A stretch of DNA of 64,000 nt from Desemzia incerta. Its GTDB lineage: Bacteria > Bacillota > Bacilli > Lactobacillales > Carnobacteriaceae. The notes beneath the pieces are model-generated. The model ran no database searches. It worked only from the letters and a program-made list of their open reading frames with translations, and was not told the DNA's origin. The position numbers and the translations under genes were made by a program. The DNA lies in assembly GCF_900115825.1 (NCBI RefSeq), contig NZ_FOXW01000003.1, positions 62,001 through 126,000 of the forward strand, written 5' to 3'. Positions 39,139 to 47,146 of this stretch are shown one piece after another (within the stretch, counting starts at the first letter, position 1; every line of letters starts with the position of its first letter).

Positions 39139-39621
39139 ATGGAAAACATCCTTCTTTACCCAGTTCAAGAAAGAAAAGATCTACCGAAGATATTGGAAAT
39201 CCAAAAAGAAGCCTTTAAACAATTCTACTTAAAATACAGAGACAAAGAAACATCGCCTTATAAAGAAATCTTGCAGGATATCGAAAGAAAATTCGCTATG
39301 GCGAATAGTCGATACTATCTTATTCAAGTAAATTTCATTAACGTAGGATTTATTAGGATTATTACAAATAGGAATAAATCAGCGGCTCGAATTTCTCCAA
39401 TGGCTATACTGCCTCAGTTTGAAAACAGAGGGTATGGAAAACAAGCAATATATGACATTGAAAGTAGATTTCCAACCATAAAAGAGTGGAATTTAGATAC
39501 CATAAAGCAAGAAACAAAGTTGATTAATTTTTATTTGGATTTAGGCTATAAGTGCTTAGATAAAGAAGTTGTCATTCATAAAGGTATGCACATTTCTTAT
39601 TTTAGAAAAACCATTCAATAG
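39139..39621 (+). CDS. GNAT acetyltransferase
   Basis: 160-aa GNAT. The CoA-binding segment is LPQFENRGYGKQAI (Q/R-x-x-G-x-G), preceded by the SPMAILPQF strand and ending with NFYLDLGYK. Starts 32 bp after the S41 lipoprotein, behind AAAGGAG, so possibly its operon partner. Substrate unknown. Confidence 0.78.
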   Translation: MENILLYPVQERKDLPKILEIQKEAFKQFYLKYRDKETSPYKEILQDIERKFAMANSRYYLIQVNFINVGFIRIITNRNKSAARISPMAILPQFENRGYGKQAIYDIESRFPTIKEWNLDTIKQETKLINFYLDLGYKCLDKEVVIHKGMHISYFRKTIQ

Positions 39622-39710
39622 TAAGTTTACTTTATTAATTAAAATACTTGAAACAAACCTTTATGCGAATATCATTTTTAATTGAATTAAATTTAGGAGG
39701 AGAAAACTAT

Positions 39711-40178
39711 ATGAATCTACTCTTAATCGTTATTGTTGTTCCCATTAGCTTAATGCTGCATGAAATTGGTCATGGTATTGGGACTGCATTGACTTCTAAA
39801 ACTCATCATGTACATATTTATTTAGGAGATGTTGGAGACAATAATAAAGAAAACTTTCAAGTAGGGCGATTTCACTTCCATCTTCAATGGGCTTTTAATG
39901 GTCGTTGTAGATGGGGAGGGGGATTAAATAAGCAGCAGGCTTTTTTCAGCTTACTTGGAGGACCGATAATGACTGCACTCATTATGATACTATGTGTGTT
40001 TCTCCTTAAACTTGATATAGAAGGTTGGCTACGAATTATTTTGATCGCATTTGCGGAGATTAATCTCTATATTTTAATTTTTACTCTTGTTCCTAACCAA
40101 CTTCCTCGCCGTCTAGGTCCCAATTGGAGTTTTCCTTCAGACGGGTTGCAAATAGTACGCTTATTGAGAAATGAATAA
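39711..40178 (+). CDS. Small M50-like membrane metalloprotease
   Basis: 155 aa, three to four membrane helices. HEIGHGIG in the first helix is the HExxH zinc motif, and NQLPRRLGPNWSFPSDGLQ near the end corresponds to the N-P...D-G motif of site-2 proteases, giving the third ligand. It is shorter than usual S2P enzymes and lacks a PDZ domain. ATG 39711 follows GGAGGAG at a good distance; the upstream frame from 39648 is AT-rich leader. Likely intramembrane protease; substrate unknown. Confidence 0.7.
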   Translation: MNLLLIVIVVPISLMLHEIGHGIGTALTSKTHHVHIYLGDVGDNNKENFQVGRFHFHLQWAFNGRCRWGGGLNKQQAFFSLLGGPIMTALIMILCVFLLKLDIEGWLRIILIAFAEINLYILIFTLVPNQLPRRLGPNWSFPSDGLQIVRLLRNE

Positions 40179-40327
40179 ATATATAGGTATATTAAAGAAT
40201 TTAAAGTAGTTTACAAATCATAAATCAATAAAAATAAACTTCTAGAAAAAGAGCTTGAGGAAGATGACAAGCAGGTTTTTTGGAAGTTTTTTTATTGTTT
40301 AAGTGATGACAACTTTTAAACCGGTTA

Positions 40328-41089
40328 TTATTCTTTCTCTAAGTACTGGTCCAATCTTTTTCTAAGGAAATCTTCCTCTTGTTCATTGTAAAATCCAGTT
40401 AAAGGAAAATACACTACGTGTCCGGTATTATTCAAGATGCGATGATGGACATATAGATTAAAGCGTATTGCTGCCATAAATATTTTTTTATTTTTTGTTA
40501 ATGGTTTTCGATGTTTTGTGTGTGATTCTTTGAAAAAAGGAGTCATGGAAAGGACAAGAATATAGCCATCCTTAAAGGGAATAGAACGAATAATATCTTG
40601 TTCGATATAAGACACATGGAGCGGAGTGTTTTGCGTAGGAAACTGAGTGTTAAATTGAAAATAATAATTTTGTGGATCTACACTGACTTCTAAAACAGTA
40701 TCCTGAACAGCAATGTTCTTGGCAGGACGTTTTACTGCGCGTTCATTTGACAGCCAAATAGCATAAAAAAAGACAATTCGGAGGATGAAATAGCCAACCA
40801 ACAGAGTACTTAGAACAGTTAATAAATTGGATGTGAATGCAGACAATTCTTCAGACGTCAAAAGAAGCTTAGGCAGAGTGTCTTCGTAATAAAAGTTATA
40901 TTCTTTTACATATTCAACAGCGATAGCTAACAGATAAATCAATCTATATGATAAATAAGCAGCAAATATAGACAAAGCTCCAACTAACCATGTTTTGATA
41001 TGCACCCAAGGTTTAATTGGTCGAATCAGTTTAGCGAACTCTTTACGATCGTCATTGTTTAATTGATAAGCAATGATATGTTTGTTCAT
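40328..41089 (-). CDS. Unknown membrane protein, possibly YcxB-like
   Basis: 253 aa with two hydrophobic hairpin segments (about 35-60 and 90-112) and a C-terminal cytosolic domain that ends VVYFPLTGFYNEQEEDFLRKRL. The two-helix plus small beta domain with a closing I-P-x-x-x-F-like motif recalls YcxB proteins, but the match is weak. ATG behind AGAAGG on the - strand. Single - strand gene in this stretch. Confidence 0.6.
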   Translation of the reverse strand: MNKHIIAYQLNNDDRKEFAKLIRPIKPWVHIKTWLVGALSIFAAYLSYRLIYLLAIAVEYVKEYNFYYEDTLPKLLLTSEELSAFTSNLLTVLSTLLVGYFILRIVFFYAIWLSNERAVKRPAKNIAVQDTVLEVSVDPQNYYFQFNTQFPTQNTPLHVSYIEQDIIRSIPFKDGYILVLSMTPFFKESHTKHRKPLTKNKKIFMAAIRFNLYVHHRILNNTGHVVYFPLTGFYNEQEEDFLRKRLDQYLEKE

Positions 41090-41425
41090 GGATATCCTTC
41101 TTTCTAAGGTTTTGAAAAAATGCGAAATGGAAATAATATTTGGAAATTAAGTCCGTATAAAAAACAAAGTAATTATAACATAAGAATTACACGTGGATAT
41201 AGATAAATAATGACGATTACTTTATTGTAAAGTGAAGTGGCGTACTGATGATTAACTTTTCTATTTATGTTATACCCTTTAGTATTAAGATAATACTAAT
41301 AGTGTTGGACCTGGTAAAAACCGAATGAATAAAAAAACTTCATTTAGATTGTTTACCATCCCAACTATTCTATCACTGTAATCATTCTCATTATTGATAC
41401 ATATACCAATAAGGCGGCTATATAC
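41090..41425. other. Divergent intergenic region without a recognised gene
   Basis: 336 bp of AT-rich sequence between divergent genes. A small hairpin AGTATTA/TAATACT (41281-41297) is the only clear symmetry. Promoters for both sides must lie here but no convincing -35/-10 pair was found. Confidence 0.5.
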
Positions 41426-41653
41426 ATGAAAAATTTTATTCCTTATATTACTAAATTTATTTTGACCATCATGTTTTTTTACCATATCAATCAAGTAATC
41501 AGTTGCTTTTTTGGTTCTGTTATACCAGCACCGGAGGAAATGAAAGGTGCGATTTTGATTTATTTCTTAATCTTTATCGTTGAAATTGTATTGGCTAATT
41601 TGTGCACGTATTTAGTGTTTCGAGTGGCTAAAAAAAAAAATAGTTTAAATTAA
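41426..41653 (+). CDS. Small membrane protein
   Basis: 75 aa with two hydrophobic helices (about 5-30 and 42-65) separated by a short polar loop, and a basic tail (RVAKKKNSLN). AAGGCGG precedes ATG at 11 nt. No known family. The tail includes an A10 run, a possible slippage tract. Confidence 0.5.
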   Translation: MKNFIPYITKFILTIMFFYHINQVISCFFGSVIPAPEEMKGAILIYFLIFIVEIVLANLCTYLVFRVAKKKNSLN

Positions 41654-41686
41654 TAATAGACGATTAATTCTTAAAGGGGGATTTTC

Positions 41687-41980
41687 TTGAAAAAGCCTAA
41701 TTACAATAACAGCATCGAGAATAATAAAAGAAATGAATTTAATGCGAATATAAAGAAACATTTCAAAGCTAAATTAGAACAAATATTTAAGGAAAACTTG
41801 AGAGTTGTGCCTAAAGTAGCCATAATATTTTCTAGTGCAAATATTATAGGCCAATACCTCGTTAATAGGGAAATCGATCTCAAATCAGTTTTGCTTTCAG
41901 CAGTAATGTTTTCAGTTTTGGCTTTATTAGGATTTTTTCCTAAAAGCTCCAAAAAAGAAAAAGCGAAAATTGAACAGTAG
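41687..41980 (+). CDS. Small membrane protein with basic N-terminus
   Basis: 97 aa: 45 polar, lysine/asparagine-rich residues followed by two hydrophobic segments (about 48-62 and 68-85) and a lysine-rich end. TTG start behind AAAGGGGG. No recognised family; probably cotranscribed with its neighbours on both sides. Confidence 0.5.
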   Translation: MKKPNYNNSIENNKRNEFNANIKKHFKAKLEQIFKENLRVVPKVAIIFSSANIIGQYLVNREIDLKSVLLSAVMFSVLALLGFFPKSSKKEKAKIEQ

Positions 41981-42019
41981 TTTTTATACTACTGTATCCT
42001 ATCAAACAGGGGTGAGACT

Positions 42020-42430
42020 ATGTCAGTAACAATCAAACGTAAGACTGATTTGTCAGGTATAGCATCAAAATTGTCTATTAAGGTTAATGGAGAAAAGGTC
42101 ACGAAAATCGCTAATGAAGAAGTGGTGAATATTGACATCGATGCTGAAAGCACATTACTGAGAGTGACCCAATTCGGGACTCGAAGCAACCAAATCGAAG
42201 TAAAAGATGGAGACGTTGTTGAAATCAACACAACAAAAATCTATTACATCATATTCTTATTTCCTTTTATTTCTCTCTTCGTAAGCAATTTTCTCAAAGA
42301 TCAACCTTATACGCTAAACACTTTTTTAATGCTATTCCTAGGCATGTTGCTTATTTTATTCTTATTTGAAGGTTATCATTTGAAAAAAATAGATAATAAA
42401 TCGAGTGAGAAAACTATACCTCAATCATAA
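42020..42430 (+). CDS. Beta-domain plus two-helix membrane protein, paralogue 1
   Basis: 136 aa. An N-terminal 70-residue soluble part with alternating pattern (VNGEKVTKIANEE, LLRVTQFGTRSNQIEVKDGD) looks like a small beta-sandwich similar to PEGA-type modules. Two membrane helices and a charged tail (YHLKKIDNKSSEK) follow. A clear paralogue sits at 54578-54958 with the same architecture. ATG behind AGGGGTGAG. Function unknown. Confidence 0.6.
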   Translation: MSVTIKRKTDLSGIASKLSIKVNGEKVTKIANEEVVNIDIDAESTLLRVTQFGTRSNQIEVKDGDVVEINTTKIYYIIFLFPFISLFVSNFLKDQPYTLNTFLMLFLGMLLILFLFEGYHLKKIDNKSSEKTIPQS

Positions 42431-42459
42431 CTATCTTGTCCATATGGGAAAAACGATAC

Positions 42460-42500
42460 TGCAAATAAACCAACAGCATCATCCTGTTGGTTCATTTGCA
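42460..42500. terminator. Hairpin between convergent genes
   Basis: TGCAAAT-AACCAACAG pairs with CTGTTGGTT-ATTTGCA (17 bp, one mismatch). T-runs are short, but the position between convergent genes suggests shared termination. Confidence 0.65.
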
Positions 42501-42509
42501 TTTCTGGAT

Positions 42510-43274
42510 TTACTCAGTCATTAATTCTGCTAAAGAATAAAGATCGTCGTGAGTATTGTTTGAGGAGACTTTGAAGTATTCTATTCCATTGGAATCTTGA
42601 ATGATTGTATCACTTAATTTTTTGAACTCTTGACTATAACCATAAGCAGAAACAATATAAGTATCTCCTTTTACTTCAATAGTGACATCTTCATACGTAG
42701 CAATACCTTCTACTAAACCCATTTCCAACCAACGTCCATGTATTTCACTTATTTCTTCATCTTCCATGTCCAAGGTAATATTTGCCATATAATTCCGGTT
42801 GTTCCAAAGAACCAGGCTTTTTTCGTCAAATGACAGAATAGATTGTTGTAATTCGTCGAGTGGAGTGTAATTCATCTCCCATGTGGAATTCAATAGGTCA
42901 TTTGGCTTCAAACCTTCTTGATTTATATGTGCATTCAATTGGCTATGCTGGTACTGTTTGATGCCATAAATAATACTTGTACTGGTTACGATCAGAAGAA
43001 GCACAGCTAAAATGATGCTGGTGATTTTTCTTCGTTCACTTTTCTTCACTTTTTCGGAAATATCTTTGATCACTTGCGAATCCTCCTTTAACAAATCGTC
43101 CAGAGGAGTGGCAAACAATTCACTGATTTTTACTAGAGTCTCTAGATCAGGATAAGTTCTGCCGACTTCCCAACTAGAAATCGTTTGCCTTGAAACAAAC
43201 AAAAGGTCTGCTAATTCCTTTTGAGTTAAGTTGGCTTCTTGTCTTTTTTGTTTCAATCTTTTTCCGATGTCCAA
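42510..43274 (-). CDS. Membrane-anchored XRE-family regulator
   Basis: 254 aa. N-terminal HTH (KRLKQKRQEANLTQKELADLL and SRQTISSWEVGRTYPDLETL, cited in parts), a basic linker, one membrane helix (about 85-108), then a 145-residue extracytoplasmic domain. Thus a one-component sensor that could carry an outside signal to DNA. TTG 43274 is chosen because AAAGGAGG is 7 nt upstream. The target is unknown; the divergent genes begin more than 550 bp away. Confidence 0.8.
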   Translation of the reverse strand: MDIGKRLKQKRQEANLTQKELADLLFVSRQTISSWEVGRTYPDLETLVKISELFATPLDDLLKEDSQVIKDISEKVKKSERRKITSIILAVLLLIVTSTSIIYGIKQYQHSQLNAHINQEGLKPNDLLNSTWEMNYTPLDELQQSILSFDEKSLVLWNNRNYMANITLDMEDEEISEIHGRWLEMGLVEGIATYEDVTIEVKGDTYIVSAYGYSQEFKKLSDTIIQDSNGIEYFKVSSNNTHDDLYSLAELMTE

Positions 43275-43649
43275 GTCTATTCCTCCTTTTTTCAAGTATA
43301 CTTTACTGTTGTTTTTCCAGCTAGCAACAAGTTGAAGATTGATTAAAAATGATTGATTTAGTTATGCTACACTTTGTAGAGCCTTGAAACTAAGCCTTTT
43401 TAAAGCTTTGAAGCAACTAGTATTGCAAGCCAGATCAGAAATGTTTGATTATAAAAAAACTATCTAAATTATATCATAGAATACTAATGCTGTTTTAATG
43501 CTCTAACAACTTAGAAAATATATTTTATACTGCTAAACTTTCAAAACAAATAGTATAAAAAAAAAGAAAGATTGATGTAACAGAGATCCTATTGAAATTA
43601 AATTGAAAATTCCGTGTTCATTATTAATAGACAACCTTGAAAACGGCGT

Positions 43650-43678
43650 TGACATTTTCAGAAAACAACTACATAATC
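43650..43678 (+). promoter_or_regulatory. Promoter of the nucleoside hydrolase operon
   Basis: TTGACA (43650-43655), 17 bp, CATAAT (43673-43678). The predicted start falls just before the PyrR binding loop. The remaining part of the gap (43296-43649) is AT-rich with no gene seen. Confidence 0.8.
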
Positions 43679-43686
43679 AATAAGAA

Positions 43687-43813
43687 CTAATTCAGCGTTT
43701 TAATACAGTCCTGTGAGGCTGACAAGGAAGAATTATGCAAACGGATAGTCTACACTTTTGTACATAAAAGCGGAGGGTCCTTTGTCATATTCATGACAAA
43801 GGGTCTTTTTTTT
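43687..43813 (+). promoter_or_regulatory. PyrR-type attenuator upstream of nucleoside hydrolase/nupC
   Basis: AGTCCTGTGAGGCT (43707-43720) exactly fits the PyrR RNA consensus ARUCCNGNGAGGYU. It forms an upper stem CAGTCC/GGCTG, with TAATTC/GAATTA (43688-43693, 43730-43735) as lower stem. Downstream is an intrinsic terminator: a 15-bp stem (43776-43788 onward with 43793-43805) and T8. UMP-loaded PyrR should stabilise the binding loop and cause termination. The pyr genes are not in the window. Confidence 0.88.
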
Positions 43814-43853
43814 GGACATAAATACTGAATAGTCAATCAAAGGAGGAGTTACT

Positions 43854-44801
43854 ATGCAACGAATAATCATTGACACAGATACCGCTGGAGATGACGTAAA
43901 CGCCTTATTGACAGCTCTTCATTACTTCAAAGTTGAAGGAGTCACTATTGCTGGAGGAAATGTAGCATTTGACCAAGAAGTAGAAAATGCTCTTTACACC
44001 ATCCAAGTGGCAAATCCTGGGTATAGAGTACCGGTCTATAAAGGTCACAACAGTCCAATGCTGTCATTTGCGCAAAAAGAGCATAAAACTGTTGAAAATA
44101 TTCATGGCAATTACGGGATGGGCGATGCGGAATTTGAAAAGGCAGAACAGAGGCCTGAAGAACAGCATGCTGTTGATTTTATCATTGAGACAGTAAAAGC
44201 CAATCCAGGTGAAGTTACGTTGTTGGCTATTGCACCATTGACAAATATTGCTATGGCTTTGAAAAAAGACCCTACAATAGCAGCAGATATTCCCCACCTG
44301 TATGTTATGGGCGGCACTAACAATACCCTAGGGAACATCACGCCTTCTGCGGAGTATAATTTTTACGTTGATCCTGAAGCCGCACGAATCGTTCTGCATG
44401 CTGGTATCCCAATCACCATGATTAGCTGGGATATATGTACTAAGTATTCGGTGATGTATGAGGATGATTTAAACGAAATCGAAGCTTTAAACACAAAAGG
44501 TTCTCGATTCTTTATGGAAATCAACAATTTCGTGCGCAGAGCTAATAAAGCGACACACAACATTGACGGGTCGACTCATCCGGATGCTATATTAGTTGCG
44601 ATAGCAGCCAATGAAGCTCTAATGACTCAGTCGAATCAGTACTATGTCGATATTGAAACTGCCGGAGAACTAACTCGAGGCTACAGCTTAGTTGATACCA
44701 ATAACGTGACAGGCAATACGCCTAATGTGCGAGTATGCGAGGCAGTTGATCGTGCTGGATTTAAAGCCGCATTAATCGAAGTTTTAAATGCACTAGTGTA
44801 A
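43854..44801 (+). CDS. Nucleoside hydrolase, probably pyrimidine-preferring
   Basis: Splits ribonucleosides into base and ribose. 315 aa with the calcium-binding motif DTDTAGDDVNALL at the N-terminus, LLAIAPLTNIAMAL, the conserved VMGG, EYNFYVDPEAARIV and the C-terminal THPDAILVAIA. The first motif varies from the usual DxDPGxDD (A in place of P-G order), but the aspartates are kept. PyrR control and the neighbour NupC suggest uridine/cytidine as substrates. ATG behind AAAGGAGG. Confidence 0.88.
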   Translation: MQRIIIDTDTAGDDVNALLTALHYFKVEGVTIAGGNVAFDQEVENALYTIQVANPGYRVPVYKGHNSPMLSFAQKEHKTVENIHGNYGMGDAEFEKAEQRPEEQHAVDFIIETVKANPGEVTLLAIAPLTNIAMALKKDPTIAADIPHLYVMGGTNNTLGNITPSAEYNFYVDPEAARIVLHAGIPITMISWDICTKYSVMYEDDLNEIEALNTKGSRFFMEINNFVRRANKATHNIDGSTHPDAILVAIAANEALMTQSNQYYVDIETAGELTRGYSLVDTNNVTGNTPNVRVCEAVDRAGFKAALIEVLNALV

Positions 44802-44887
44802 AAAAGCGAACAAACAAAAGACCTCTTTGATTGGTTTCTAAAGAAGTGATTTAACAATATTCGTTGGAGTAAGAAAGGTTGATAAAA

Positions 44888-46123
44888 GTGTCAGTAGTAA
44901 ATGTATTATGGGGTATTTTGGGAGTTATCACAGTATTAGTATTAGGATTCATTTTAAGTGTAGATCGGAGAAACATTCAAATCCGAACAGTTCTGGGTGC
45001 TTTAGCGATTCAATTTGTCTTTGCTTTTATCACTTTAAAATCTGAAGCAGGAAGAGCTGCCTTACTTTGGGTCAGTGAAGCTTTAGGTGGAGTAGTTGGC
45101 TATGCCAATGAAGGAATAAAATTCTTATTTGGTCCATTGGTAGGTAATGGAGCAGTCTTTGCTCTTGAAGTATTGACCATCATTATTTTCTTTTCAGCCT
45201 TGATTTCTATTTTTTATTATTATGGCATTATGCAAAAAATCATTGATATTTTAGGCGGAGCTTTATCCAAGTTTTTAAAAACTACCAAAGTAGAGTCCTT
45301 ATCTGCTGCAGCAAATATTTTTCTAGGGCAGACAGAAGCACCACTTGTGGTAAAACCTTACTTAAGTTCTATCACTGAATCAGAACTCTTTGCGATCATG
45401 GTCGGCGGTTTTGGTTCTGTTTCTGGGACAGTTCTAGTCGGTTATTCTCTTTTGGGAATCCCATTGGAATACTTATTGGCGGCCAGTTTCATGTCCGCTC
45501 CATCAGCGTTATTGCTGTCTAAAATTGTTTATCCACTTTCAAAAGAAACTTTAGTACAAATGGAACAAAATGAATTAGATGTTGATTTTGAAGAAGATCC
45601 TGAAGAAAAAGCTACGAATGTGATTGATGCCGCAGCTTCAGGAGCCATCACTGGTTTGAATATGGCTGTTCAAATTGCTGCAATTCTATTAGCTTTTGTT
45701 TCTCTTATTGCTTTACTGAACGGTATGCTTACAGGTGTTGGAAATTGGTTCGGAATCGATAACCTGACAATGGAAAGTATTTTAGGAATCGTCCTTTCGC
45801 CATTAGCCTTTCTAATTGGTGTACCTTGGGAAGAAGCTGCTACAGCAGCCCAGTTCATTGGTCAAAAAGTGGTCGTGAATGAATTTGTAGCTTTCAGCGG
45901 TGTAGGTCAAATTATGGATACTATTTCAGAAAAAACATTGATGATCTTAAGCTTTGGGTTGGCCGGATTTGCAAATATCGGAGCCATTGCTTCTCAAATC
46001 GGAGGACTAGGAGCACTAGCACCGAATAGAAGAAAAGATATTTCTCGCTTAGGTGTGCGCGCGATGATTACTGGTACCTTGGTATCATTATTGAATGCTG
46101 CAATAGCTGGAATGTTCATTTAA
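44888..46123 (+). CDS. nupC: Concentrative nucleoside transporter NupC
   Basis: CNT-family nucleoside:cation symporter, 411 aa with many helices. Motifs FLGQTEAPLVVKPYL, GGFGSVSGTVLVGY and GFANIGAIASQIGG are the family signatures. GTG 44888 has AGAAAGG at 9 nt; TTG 44879 is too close. With the hydrolase it forms a two-gene uptake-and-cleavage operon, apparently under PyrR control. A terminator follows. Confidence 0.94.
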   Translation: MSVVNVLWGILGVITVLVLGFILSVDRRNIQIRTVLGALAIQFVFAFITLKSEAGRAALLWVSEALGGVVGYANEGIKFLFGPLVGNGAVFALEVLTIIIFFSALISIFYYYGIMQKIIDILGGALSKFLKTTKVESLSAAANIFLGQTEAPLVVKPYLSSITESELFAIMVGGFGSVSGTVLVGYSLLGIPLEYLLAASFMSAPSALLLSKIVYPLSKETLVQMEQNELDVDFEEDPEEKATNVIDAAASGAITGLNMAVQIAAILLAFVSLIALLNGMLTGVGNWFGIDNLTMESILGIVLSPLAFLIGVPWEEAATAAQFIGQKVVVNEFVAFSGVGQIMDTISEKTLMILSFGLAGFANIGAIASQIGGLGALAPNRRKDISRLGVRAMITGTLVSLLNAAIAGMFI

Positions 46124-46132
46124 TTTATAGCA

Positions 46133-46170
46133 AAGCCAAATCTATTTATACAATAGGTTTGGCTTTTTTG
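46133..46170 (+). terminator. Terminator after nupC
   Basis: AAGCCAAATCTATT / AATAGGTTTGGCTT (one G-T) with a short loop and T6. Confidence 0.92.
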
Positions 46171-46255
46171 TGTGGTGAAATTAATCATAGCAGCTATATT
46201 CTTGAAAGAAATCACTTAAAATTTAAACTATTTTATGCAATAGTCTAGTAAATAT

Positions 46256-46288
46256 TTTACAAAGTGTAGCGTACGTGCTACACTTTGT
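46256..46288 (+). promoter_or_regulatory. Promoter and operator of the HigBA module
   Basis: TTTACA (46256-46261) and TACACT (46279-46284), 17 bp apart, overlap a perfect inverted repeat: ACAAAGTGTAGC and GCTACACTTTGT separated by GTACGT (46259-46288). The site covers the -35 to -10 region, as expected for autorepression by the antitoxin or toxin-antitoxin complex. Confidence 0.8.
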
Positions 46289-46312
46289 TCATAAAGAATA
46301 ATGGGGTGTGAA

Positions 46313-46667
46313 ATGGTAAAGCCTGAATTCGACTGGGGAAAAGACTTTGATGAATATCTTGAATCTTTAAGTTTGAAAGATGAAGCAAAGATAAGAGCTT
46401 TGATAGATCGAATTGAAAATAATGAATTGCAGGATTCTATTCGTAAAGATCGTGTAAAAAAATTAAATGATACCATTTATGAAATTCGCGCACAAACAGA
46501 TGAGCATTGGCTCAGAGGTTGTTATTTTCAAATTAAAGGCACGCATTATTATATTACACATGGATTTAATAAAAAAAACGAACAAAACACCTAGTAAAGA
46601 GATAAGTAGAGCTAAAAGATTAGACAAGACTTTCTTTCTCAAAATAGGAGGAATGAAAAATGAGTAA
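46313..46667 (+). pseudogene. RelE/HigB-type toxin, C-terminus frameshifted
   Basis: Family RelE/HigB (phage-derived Gp49-like) mRNA interferase. The first frame runs to a stop at 46594, ending YYITHGFNKKNEQNT. The expected family tail KKTNKTPSKEISRAKRL is in the next frame after an A8 tract (46571-46578) and runs to 46667, where it overlaps the antitoxin ATG. One extra A explains both. As read, the toxin loses about 30 C-terminal residues; it could be inactive, a sequencing error, or restored by slippage on A8. ATG 46313 preferred. Confidence 0.75.
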
Positions 46668-46950
46668 AAATAGCGAAGCAATTAAAAAAAGAATGTTAGA
46701 AAGTACAGAATTTAAGCAAGCTTTTGAGGAAGAAAAAAGTAAATTAGATTTAGCGGATCTTATATTTGATTTGAGAAATCAAACAGGTTTGAATCAAACA
46801 GATTTTGCCAAGAAGGTAAACAAGTCTAGGTCTACTATTGCAAGAATTGAAAGTGCTAGAATAGAGCCATCGCTTTCTACAATAGAGGATATAGCACATT
46901 CTTTAGGTAAGAAAATTGAAATCAAAATAGTTGATAATGTTAATGTATGA
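46660..46950 (+). CDS. HigA-type XRE antitoxin
   Basis: 96 aa with a C-terminal HTH (RNQTGLNQTDFAKKVNKS and TIARIESARIEPSLSTIEDIA). It follows the toxin in the HigB-HigA order and starts 8 bp before the intact toxin frame would end. ATG behind TAGGAGG. It should bind and neutralise the toxin and repress the promoter palindrome at 46259-46288. A terminator follows. Confidence 0.85.
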   Translation: MSKNSEAIKKRMLESTEFKQAFEEEKSKLDLADLIFDLRNQTGLNQTDFAKKVNKSRSTIARIESARIEPSLSTIEDIAHSLGKKIEIKIVDNVNV

Positions 46951-47002
46951 AAAACGTTAAATTAGTTGGGAATTCTTTGGTAATTTAATGACAAATGTAA
47001 TA

Positions 47003-47042
47003 AATCCTAGAATATTATATTTTTAATATTCTAGGATTTTTT
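47003..47042 (+). terminator. Terminator after the HigBA module
   Basis: AATCCTAGAATATTA / TAATATTCTAGGATT, 15-bp perfect stem, 6-nt loop, T-run. Confidence 0.93.
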
Positions 47043-47146
47043 ATTTTGTACTCGATTTCTAAGGTATACTTGAATGGGACATTGTTCTTTTACGTAATGA
47101 GTTAATAAGTATAATATACGAGAAATTAGTTTTTAGGAGGTCTAGT

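Noticed and set aside
41285-41494. - strand 69-codon frame in the divergent gap
   Set aside because: Overlaps the better-supported membrane gene at 41426 and has no family signal.
46560-46600. Programmed -1 frameshift in the higB-like toxin
   Set aside because: The A AAA AAC heptamer would shift into a frame that ends quickly; the family tail needs +1 (or -2), so an extra A or transcript slippage fits better.
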